Shown here in pieces: positions 1-5,953 of a stretch of 11,242 nt of DNA. A program made the translations under genes and the position numbers. The stretch is from the NCBI GenBank assembly GCA_030428745.1, contig JAUIEG010000041.1:1-11242 (forward strand), read 5' to 3'. Source of the DNA: Alphaproteobacteria bacterium. GTDB taxonomy: Bacteria; Pseudomonadota; Alphaproteobacteria; Caulobacterales; Parvularculaceae. Below the pieces are notes generated by a model. The model had not been told where the DNA came from and made no database searches. It saw nothing but the letters and a program-made list of their open reading frames with translations. Numbering within the stretch: the first letter of the stretch is position 1; every line of letters begins with the position of its first letter.

Positions 1-251
1 AGGATCGTCTCACAGATCGCCCTTGGTGGTATGGCGAGACATGGAGCGCCATGGATGCTTATTTGTACTGGGTCTTCTGGCGCGTTGAAGGTGCGGAGTT
101 TCCGGTGAAGGACTATCCCGGCTTCCGCGACCATGCGCGTCGCATGGAAGAGCGTCCATCGGTCCAGCGCGCTACGGAGCGTGAAGATCGTATGGCAGCG
201 CAGTTGGAAGCGGAGGGACTCGCATTCACGCCGCCAAGGGTTTCCACTTAG
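1..251 (+). CDS. Glutathione S-transferase, C-terminal fragment (5' end outside window)
   Basis: The reading frame is open from base 3 to the TAG at 249-251, so the gene starts upstream of the window. The roughly 82 visible residues match the end of a GST alpha-helical C-terminal domain. They begin with an aromatic RPWWYGE stretch, continue with SAMDAYLYWVFWRVEG, and end with a YPGFRDHARRMEERPSVQRA helix, all typical of proteobacterial GSTs. The thioredoxin-like glutathione-binding half is not in view. By family knowledge the enzyme would be cytosolic and conjugate glutathione to electrophiles or act in ring or ether cleavage. An internal ATG at 51 lies in the middle of the helix and is not a real start. 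The stop overlaps the converging MarR-like remnant by 4 bases. The family call is firm; the substrate is unknown. Confidence 0.85.
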   Translation, partial: DRLTDRPWWYGETWSAMDAYLYWVFWRVEGAEFPVKDYPGFRDHARRMEERPSVQRATEREDRMAAQLEAEGLAFTPPRVST

Positions 252-460
252 GTCAGCGGCTTTCGATTTCGCTTTTCCGAGTTTAGCTTGCCGTCGCGAC
301 GTATCTCGATCAAAAACGCAAGCACTTGCTCCTGTTCGTCTTGGGACATGGCGTCAAAGAGTTCGCCCACATGATCGGCCAGGTTCGGTGGGGCGGTTCG
401 TCCTAACGCTTCGCCTTTCGGTGTGCAGGCGAGGTCGCACGAGCGCCCGTCGCCGGGCAT
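248..460 (-). pseudogene. MarR-family transcriptional regulator, C-terminal remnant
   Basis: About 70 residues on the minus strand resemble the end of a MarR repressor. PGDGRSCDLACTPKG matches the wing of the winged helix and the strand after it. Next comes an amphipathic helix (LADHVGELFDAMSQDEQEQV) like the C-terminal dimerisation helix. MarR proteins are usually about 140-160 residues, so the N-terminal dimerisation helix and the recognition helix are missing. The same frame stays open only about 14-15 codons upstream of the ATG at 460 before an in-frame TAG, and those codons do not look like MarR. The ATG at 460 falls inside the wing, so it is not a natural start. I read this as a gene truncated by rearrangement; a sequencing error or distant frameshift is less likely. 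A functional C-terminal dimerisation peptide cannot be excluded. Confidence 0.6.
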
Positions 461-469
461 AGTTACATT

Positions 470-490
470 GTTCGCGGCCTGCGCGCGAAC
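470..490. repeat. 7-bp perfect inverted repeat at the MarR breakpoint
   Basis: GTTCGCG (470-476) and CGCGAAC (484-490) are exact reverse complements around a 7-base spacer. The repeat lies just where similarity to MarR stops. It could be a hairpin, a protein-binding site or a rearrangement scar. No T-run follows, so it is not a standard terminator. Confidence 0.45.
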
Positions 491-495
491 GGCGC

Positions 496-541
496 CAGAA
501 AAAACCGGATGCTATGCGCCGGCTTGATCAGAAAAACCGGA
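496..541. repeat. Pair of near-identical 13-14 base direct repeats
   Basis: cagaaaaaaccgga (496-509) and cagaaaaaccgga (529-541) differ only by one A in the A-run and start 33 bases apart, about three helix turns. They may be a binding-site pair or a short duplication. No function is assigned. Confidence 0.4.
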
Positions 542-552
542 GCGTTAAAGCA

Positions 553-562
553 TGACCGGTCA
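553..562. promoter_or_regulatory. 10-bp perfect palindrome TGACCGGTCA
   Basis: TGACCGGTCA is fully self-complementary and so resembles an operator half-site arrangement for a dimeric regulator. It lies about 680 bases upstream of the receptor start, too far for a simple repressor site, and about 90 bases beyond the MarR remnant. A 10-base-period repeat (ACCTGAT at 562-568 and 572-578) starts at its edge. The function is not shown by the sequence. Confidence 0.3.
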
Positions 563-806
563 CCTGATGATACCTGATACCGTAAAGGGAACCCGCAGAA
601 CCGGCGGGATTTGCCACCACACAGGCTATATAAAATAAGAGCTGAATCTGCTGATCGCCGCGTTGCGATGGCGTCTAAAATTGCTGACATAATACCTTGT
701 TGTTCAAATGGCGGCGTGTGTGATTAGTCGAGCTATGACTTTTGGTTGGTCATTGTCAGCATTATTAGCATCTTCATGCGATCAGTTTTGCGTTGTCAGT
801 TTATCT

Positions 807-828
807 ATGTGGTTGCTTCTATCCACAT
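807..828. repeat. 6-bp inverted repeat with 10-base loop
   Basis: ATGTGG (807-812) and CCACAT (823-828) are exact reverse complements within the AT-rich intergenic region. This could be a weak hairpin or binding site, and such a match can also arise by chance. Confidence 0.25.
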
Positions 829-1228
829 GCTCTGCTGAGGTATTGTTGGGTTTGATCGGGGGCTTGGGACGCATTAGACGCAACCTATTTTACGAGCTAA
901 CAAAACTAGCGCATTCCAATTTTTAATTTCGCAATGTATTGAAAGTTAATAGGAAATCATAATTGCATCTGCGTTCATACCGTGGGGGTCACTGCTTCAA
1001 TCCCAATCGCGCCGGCCAAAACAAGCAACATTATCGCAGGCCTGCTCGCGCCTCCGTGTAATATTGGTGACCCTTATAGAAGCTAAATTGGCAAAAAGCG
1101 GTTTCTAAACAATTCCTTATTCATAAATCCAGATCAGGCATTTTGAGTATTTTCCGCTATGGCGACCGGAACGGCGTTTTGACCAAACTGCGTGAAAATA
1201 GCCGCTAAACCATAAAATTGCGCGGCGT

Positions 1229-1235
1229 AGGGAGG
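1229..1235 (+). promoter_or_regulatory. Shine-Dalgarno sequence of the TonB-dependent receptor
   Basis: AGGGAGG lies 5 bases before the ATG at 1241. It is the strongest ribosome-binding site in the window and fixes the start of the receptor gene. Confidence 0.8.
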
Positions 1236-1240
1236 CTAGC

Positions 1241-3622
1241 ATGCGTAATACGCTGTCTAAAGATTGTTTTGTTCTTGGAAGCGCAAAGAGATTGAAAGCA
1301 CGGGCTTTGTTGTCGACCGCGACGTTTGCGTCGCTTGCGACGTTGATGCTGACGGACGCCGCCTTGGCTCAGGACGCTTCGGGCGTTGACACGATCACGG
1401 TGACGGCGCGTAAACGCGAAGAAAACCTTCAGACCGTGCCGCTTGCGATTACGGCGCTGACCGGAGACATGCTCGAGACCCGAGGGGCCGGGAATATTGA
1501 CGATGCCGCCCGTTTCGCGCCCAATGTGGCGATTGGGTTTGCCAGCGGCGGATCAGGCGGCGGCACCAATTCGGATATTTTTATCCGCGGCATTGGTCAG
1601 ACAGACTTCTTGATCACAGCGGATCCTGGCGTCGGACTATACATTGATGATGTTTATTATGCGCGTTCAATTGGCACGATCCTGGATTTTCTTGACGTCG
1701 ATCACATTGAAATTCTGCGCGGTCCGCAAGGCGCGCTGTTCGGCCGTAATACTATAGGCGGCGCGATCAGCCTTATCTCGAAACGGCCTGCGGATGAATT
1801 CGGCGGCGACATCAAGGTCTCGGCTGGCCGGTACTCGCACTATTCTGTCAAGGGCTCGGTCGACCTTCCCCTTACTGATCAGTTAAAAACACGGCACACG
1901 ATCTACTACAATACGGAGCATGGCTATACGGACCGCATCATCGCGGGTGATCGTCTGGGTGATGAAGAAGTGATAGCGGGGCGCTCTCTCGCGGAATGGA
2001 CGCCGACAGAGAATTTTAGCGCGCTTCTTTCTTTTGATATTTCTCATCGTGACGGCGGCAGCGCAAATACTGCAGTGCTCGAATATGATCCAGCGAGTGG
2101 GCTTGCGCCGCTTTGGCAGGGCCTTGTCGGCGACCCGATGATGATTGCTGCGCCGGCTATCGAGAATGGCGGCGATCCATTCAACAGTTCTGCTACGGGA
2201 CCGAATGTAGATGATCACGACATCTGGGGCCTTGGCGGAACGTTGATATGGGATATGGGGCCTGTCTCCGTGAAGTCGATCACGGCTTATCGTTCTCTGG
2301 AGGCCGAATTTGCGCGGGACGGCGACAATTCGCCGGTTCAGTACATCCAGACGAATAATACTGTCGACCAAAACCAGTTCAGCCAGGAGCTTCAGGTCAG
2401 CGGCGACGCTATGAATGGCGGTCTGAACTGGCTGATCGGCGGCTATTATTTCGACGAGCACGCTGTTGACGAAAACAATGTGAGCCTTGCATCGGGCCTT
2501 TTCGATGCGCTGGAAGGTCTGCCGGGCGCCGTCATTTACCTTGGCGGTGCGCCAGGCACGGACTGCGGCGATTTCGGTATCGATCCAACAGTTGTCTGTG
2601 CCGGCGGCATGGGCAATCCGGTCAATGTGGGGTTTGATCTCGATTTTGACATTTATAATCAAATCGACACCAAGAGTTATGCCTTCTTTACTCATAACAC
2701 ACTAGACATTACGGATCGTTTCTCCGTGTCCGGAGGTTTCCGTTGGTCTCAGGATGAAAAGACATACTTCCTGGAGCATCTGCGGGTGAATGCAGGTGTG
2801 CCGATTATTCCGGCGACGACCGTTTCGGACAAATGGTCCGCCTTTCTTCCCAAAGTCAGTTTGGAGTTTCAAGCGAGTGACAATGTCTTCGCTTATGCCT
2901 CGGCGTCTCGTGGCTTCAAAAGCGGCGGCTTTAACGGGCGTCCGACTACAACTGCGGAAGTAGGCTCATTTGATCCTGAATTTGTCTGGGCGTATGAAGG
3001 CGGCGTCAAGACAGAGCTGCTGGACCGAAAGCTCGTCGTCAATACCTCGGTATTCTATTACGACTACAAGGACATTCAGCTTAATATCGTCAGCGCCGAT
3101 ATGACCGGCAATCTCATTCTGATTGTTGAGAATGCAGGTTCCGCCCGTACGATAGGCGTTGAAACGGAGTTTCAGGCCCGCCCGAGCGAGTTTTTCTCTT
3201 TCGACGGCGGCATCGGCTTCCTTGATGCTGAATATAAAGAGCTAAATCCCGGCGCCACCATTGCAGTCACGAATGAACTTGCGCGTTCGCCAAAATGGAC
3301 GGCCAATCTCGGCATGACGATCGACTATCCAATCAGCGCCGACTGGCGGGCTAGCCTGCGCGGTGATTGGAGCTATCGTGGCGATCATTTCATCGATTCG
3401 CCCAACACGCCCGAGTTGCAGCAGGAAAGCGTCAGCCTGTTCAACGCCCGACTTGCCCTGATCAATGACGCGGCCGGTTGGACGTTGGCCGCCTACGGCA
3501 CCAATCTCACCAACGAGACCTATCTCACTGGCGGCATTTCCGCGCTCTCCAGCTTTGGCCACGTTGAGGGGGTCTTCGCCTCGCCTCGTCGCTGGGGCGT
3601 ATCAATCCAAAAATCTTTTTAG
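1241..3622 (+). CDS. TonB-dependent outer-membrane receptor
   Basis: The 793-residue product has the full architecture of a TonB-dependent transporter, which brings a scarce or bulky substrate across the outer membrane using the TonB-ExbBD proton-motive force. A long signal peptide ends near ALA|QD (residue 43). A TonB-box-like segment, DTITVTA, follows at about 50-56. The plug domain (about 62-185) includes the typical IEILRGPQGALFGRNTIGGA near 156-175. The rest is a 22-strand-type beta-barrel with the FSQELQVSG signature near 380 and a C-terminal phenylalanine (SIQKSF) for barrel assembly. Two cysteines (442, 453) lie in a long, probably external loop. There is no N-terminal FecA-type signalling extension. 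The subtype is common in sphingomonads, where it is often linked to hydrophobic or aromatic substrates rather than siderophores. The next gene starts 1 base after the stop, so the receptor is co-transcribed with the SDR and VOC genes. The substrate is unknown. Confidence 0.95.
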   Translation: MRNTLSKDCFVLGSAKRLKARALLSTATFASLATLMLTDAALAQDASGVDTITVTARKREENLQTVPLAITALTGDMLETRGAGNIDDAARFAPNVAIGFASGGSGGGTNSDIFIRGIGQTDFLITADPGVGLYIDDVYYARSIGTILDFLDVDHIEILRGPQGALFGRNTIGGAISLISKRPADEFGGDIKVSAGRYSHYSVKGSVDLPLTDQLKTRHTIYYNTEHGYTDRIIAGDRLGDEEVIAGRSLAEWTPTENFSALLSFDISHRDGGSANTAVLEYDPASGLAPLWQGLVGDPMMIAAPAIENGGDPFNSSATGPNVDDHDIWGLGGTLIWDMGPVSVKSITAYRSLEAEFARDGDNSPVQYIQTNNTVDQNQFSQELQVSGDAMNGGLNWLIGGYYFDEHAVDENNVSLASGLFDALEGLPGAVIYLGGAPGTDCGDFGIDPTVVCAGGMGNPVNVGFDLDFDIYNQIDTKSYAFFTHNTLDITDRFSVSGGFRWSQDEKTYFLEHLRVNAGVPIIPATTVSDKWSAFLPKVSLEFQASDNVFAYASASRGFKSGGFNGRPTTTAEVGSFDPEFVWAYEGGVKTELLDRKLVVNTSVFYYDYKDIQLNIVSADMTGNLILIVENAGSARTIGVETEFQARPSEFFSFDGGIGFLDAEYKELNPGATIAVTNELARSPKWTANLGMTIDYPISADWRASLRGDWSYRGDHFIDSPNTPELQQESVSLFNARLALINDAAGWTLAAYGTNLTNETYLTGGISALSSFGHVEGVFASPRRWGVSIQKSF

Positions 3623-3623
3623 A

Positions 3624-4421
3624 GTGAGGACGGTCATCGCCGGGCGTTTGCATGGGAAGCGGGCTGTCGTTACTGGCGGCGCCAAGGGGATCGGCTTCGC
3701 CATCGCCCGGCGCTTTATAGAAGAAGGCGGATCGGTTCTTCTGACGGATATTGATAGCGATGCCGGAGAACGCGCGGCAAATGAGATTGGCGCCGCGTTC
3801 CTCCTTCAGGACGTGTCGAAAGAAGAAGACTGGCGAAATCTCATCGCGAAGACTGGGGAGCGGTTATCCGGTCTCGATATTCTCGTCAACAATGCAGGTA
3901 TTGGCGACGTGTCCGGCAAGGATTCGCCGGAAACAACCAGCCTGGAAGATTGGCGCCGGACATTCATGATCAACTCTGAAGGAGTCTTTCTTGGATGCCG
4001 AGAGGCTATTCCACTGATGGCGCAGGGCGGCGGCGGTTCGATCATCAACCTTTCTTCTATTGCGGCGCTCGTGCCGACGCCATTCATCACCGCGTACGGC
4101 GCCAGCAAGGCGGCGGTGCTTCAGCTCTCTCGGTCGATCGCACTGCATTGTGCGCAACACGGCTATAAGATCAGATGCAACACGATCCATCCGGGTCAGA
4201 TCAGAACACCTATGCATGACAAGTTGATGGCCGATACTTCCAAGCTTGCCAGCGCCGCCTTTGAGGATGTTCGCGCGGAATATCTTTCACGCATACCATT
4301 AGGAGAGTTCGGTGATCCTATAGATATCGCCAATGCAACGCTGTTCCTTGCCTCTGATGAGGCGCGGCATATAACTGGTGCACAGCTCGTCGTTGACGGC
4401 GGCATGCAGCTGATAAATTGA
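3624..4421 (+). CDS. Short-chain dehydrogenase/reductase (SDR), NAD-type
   Basis: This is a classical SDR of about 265 residues that interconverts an alcohol and a ketone with a nicotinamide cofactor. Seen in the sequence (numbered from the GTG): the Rossmann glycine motif TGGAKGIG at 17-24, Asp42 at the end of strand 2 (favouring NAD over NADP), NNAG at 89-92, and the catalytic set Asn117, Ser145, Tyr158 and Lys162. HPGQIRTPM follows the active site and VDGG lies near the C terminus. By family, its nearest kin are hydroxysteroid, cyclohexanol and 3-oxoacyl reductases, which cannot be told apart here. The open frame runs back into the receptor gene, but that N-terminal part is not SDR-like. 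GTG at 3624, 1 base after the receptor stop, is the best conventional start and suggests translational coupling. TTG at 3648 is an alternative, and ATC at 3636 has a better-spaced GAGG. Confidence 0.9.
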   Translation: MRTVIAGRLHGKRAVVTGGAKGIGFAIARRFIEEGGSVLLTDIDSDAGERAANEIGAAFLLQDVSKEEDWRNLIAKTGERLSGLDILVNNAGIGDVSGKDSPETTSLEDWRRTFMINSEGVFLGCREAIPLMAQGGGGSIINLSSIAALVPTPFITAYGASKAAVLQLSRSIALHCAQHGYKIRCNTIHPGQIRTPMHDKLMADTSKLASAAFEDVRAEYLSRIPLGEFGDPIDIANATLFLASDEARHITGAQLVVDGGMQLIN

Positions 4422-4433
4422 CAGGAGTGTTAC

Positions 4434-4982
4434 ATGACCCGGATGTGTAAGTTTGGAAAGCCTGTCGGCGCCATCATGCAAGTAGCCTATGTCGTAGACG
4501 ATCTGGAAAAAGCTGCATTGCAGTGGGTTAACAAGCTGAATATTGGCCCTTGGATGATCATGGAGCACTTCCCGGCCGAGAAAATGAAATATTATGGTGA
4601 GGCGACCTCAATCGATATATCAATCGCCATGGCGTTTACAGATACGATGAGTTTCGAATTGATTGTGCAAAATGATGATGCGAGATCGGTCTACAAGGAT
4701 ATTGTCGCAAAGCATGGATATGGCGCTTTTCATCATTGGGCGATCACGACGGATACGTTCGACGCCGATGTAGAAAACTATCTCAATGACGGCGCCAAGG
4801 TGGCGTTTAGTGGTGAAGTCGTGCCGGTTGGGCGCAAGCGTTTCGCCTATATCGACACGCAAGGAAAGCTGCCGGGTATGATCGAGTTGATTGAGCTTAG
4901 CGACGGCGTTGAGGATTTGTTCGCAGGGATCAAGGCGCAAGCCGATGTCTGGGACGGCGCTGATCCGATACGCCGGCCCTGA
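4434..4982 (+). CDS. VOC-superfamily (glyoxalase/bleomycin-resistance fold) protein
   Basis: The 182-residue product looks like a Glyoxalase_4/methylmalonyl-CoA-epimerase-type VOC protein with two paired beta-alpha-beta-beta-beta modules. The first begins QVAYVVDDLEKA (about 16-27), and its last strand carries Glu75 (SFELI). The second contains FHHWAI (99-104) and GMIELIEL (148-155). By position, Gln16, Glu75, His101 and Glu151 are the likely metal ligands; epimerases of this fold usually have His at the first site. VOC enzymes include epimerases, isomerases, extradiol dioxygenases and lyases, so the reaction cannot be named. Its place directly behind the receptor and SDR genes (12-base gap, AGGAG at 4423-4427, 6 bases before ATG) makes it a step in the same catabolic route. 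ATG at 4443 is a possible later start. The stop lies 4 bases from the converging esterase gene. Confidence 0.85.
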   Translation: MTRMCKFGKPVGAIMQVAYVVDDLEKAALQWVNKLNIGPWMIMEHFPAEKMKYYGEATSIDISIAMAFTDTMSFELIVQNDDARSVYKDIVAKHGYGAFHHWAITTDTFDADVENYLNDGAKVAFSGEVVPVGRKRFAYIDTQGKLPGMIELIELSDGVEDLFAGIKAQADVWDGADPIRRP

Positions 4983-4986
4983 ACCT

Positions 4987-5931
4987 CTAGCGGAGGCGTT
5001 CTTTTAATCTCTGCGTGATAAGCGCGAGAGCGTCCCGGCCGACGTCAAGAACGCCGTTGAATGAAATGAAGCCGTGAATGGTCCCTGTATAGTCAACATA
5101 CTCCGTGTCGACGCCAGCAGCGTGCAAATTTTCCGCAAATTCCTTGTCTTCATCATGTAACATGTCGTTTCCGGCTGAAATGACAAGCGCTGGCGGAAGC
5201 CGAGACAAATCATTGGCCAGCAGGGGATAGGCGAGCGGATTCTTCAGATCATCCGGATTTGGCGTGTACATATCGGCGATCCATTGGACGTCACCTGCTG
5301 ACAGAAAATATCCGCCTCCGCCAAACTTCTTGCGTGACGGCGTCAAATCATTGGCGGTCCGCATCAGGCCTGGATAGCAAAGGATCTGGTAAGAGACGCT
5401 AGGCCCGCCTTTTTCTTTCGCCATTAGGCAAACAGACGTTGCAAGATTGCCGCCGGCGCTGTCGCCTGCCACAACGATGCGGGTTACATCGCCGCCTAGA
5501 GATTCGGCGTTTTGCGCCGTCCAGTCGAGCGCCGCATAGCAATCCTCCGGCGCCGCAGGGAAAGGATGCTCAGGCGGCTGGCGATAATGAACATTGACGA
5601 CGATAATTCCGGCTTCATGACATAATGTGCGGCAAATGCCGTCATGAGAATCAAGGTTGCCGAGTGCAAAACCGCCGCCATGATAGAAGATAAGGAGAGG
5701 CAGTTTGCCGGTAGCTTTTTCGGGCCAGTATATGCGAACGGGAATGGCGCCGTTCGGGCCGTCTATATCCCTGTTTTCAACCTTTTTGAGTTCCTGGGGC
5801 TTGCCGCCGTTCTCTATGGAAATTGCTTCCAGCGCCATACGAGCGTCTTTGACCGCCATCTCATAGAGTTTAGGGCCGTCCACTGCATTCATGGCGTCGA
5901 GGAGGGCTTTGGTCTGGGGATCGAGAGCCAT
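4987..5931 (-). CDS. HSL-family alpha/beta hydrolase (acetyl-esterase/lipase-like)
   Basis: The 314-residue enzyme belongs to the hormone-sensitive-lipase (type IV) esterases, which hydrolyse short- to medium-chain or bulky carboxylic esters in the cytoplasm. The family motifs are complete: oxyanion-hole HGGG (84-87), nucleophile Ser158 in GDSAGG, acid Asp256 (GNDMLHDE) and His286 (IHGF). The N-terminal cap helices, starting MALDPQTKALLDAMNA, are typical. The length is normal and there is no signal peptide. AGGAA lies at about 5940-5944 on the minus strand, 8 bases before the ATG, and supports this start. It is the last gene of the minus-strand set, 22 bases after the acyl-CoA synthetase. It could release a carboxylate for CoA activation or cleave a lactone or ester intermediate; the substrate is not evident. 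Confidence 0.93.
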   Translation of the reverse strand: MALDPQTKALLDAMNAVDGPKLYEMAVKDARMALEAISIENGGKPQELKKVENRDIDGPNGAIPVRIYWPEKATGKLPLLIFYHGGGFALGNLDSHDGICRTLCHEAGIIVVNVHYRQPPEHPFPAAPEDCYAALDWTAQNAESLGGDVTRIVVAGDSAGGNLATSVCLMAKEKGGPSVSYQILCYPGLMRTANDLTPSRKKFGGGGYFLSAGDVQWIADMYTPNPDDLKNPLAYPLLANDLSRLPPALVISAGNDMLHDEDKEFAENLHAAGVDTEYVDYTGTIHGFISFNGVLDVGRDALALITQRLKERLR

Positions 5932-5953
5932 GGCGGCGGTTCCTTTTGAAAGA

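Larger units (their letters stand above)
461..1240. other. Long AT-rich intergenic region without a convincing gene
   Basis: About 780 bases lie between the MarR remnant and the receptor gene. Short open frames (463-690 minus, 708-926 plus) have no Shine-Dalgarno sequence, no recognisable protein signature and odd composition, so I do not call them. From about 660 onward the DNA is clearly more AT-rich than the flanking genes. The stretch contains a 7-bp inverted repeat (470-490), a pair of near-identical direct repeats (496-541), a 10-bp palindrome (553-562), a 10-base-period repeat (562-578) and a 6-bp inverted repeat (807-828). The receptor promoter must lie here, but I see no strong -35/-10 pair. 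TTGAAA at 939-944 with TAATTG at 960-965 (15-base spacing) and TTGACC at 1179-1184 without a good partner are weak candidates. Confidence 0.6.

Noticed and set aside
592..608. CCCGC/GCGGG 5-bp inverted repeat
   Set aside because: It is short, has no T-run and no gene ending nearby; it is within chance expectation.
463..690. 75-codon minus-strand frame considered as the lost N-terminus of the MarR gene
   Set aside because: Its residues show no MarR helix-turn-helix pattern, it is in a different frame, and it has no ribosome site.
708..926. 72-codon plus-strand frame in the intergenic region
   Set aside because: It is Ser/Leu/Cys-rich, has no ribosome site and no recognised family; it is likely chance in AT-rich DNA.
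1883..2695. 270-codon open frame on the minus strand inside the receptor gene
   Set aside because: It is antisense to a clear receptor, rich in Arg/Lys/Ile with no recognisable motif, and has no ribosome site; it is a by-product of the codon use of the real gene.
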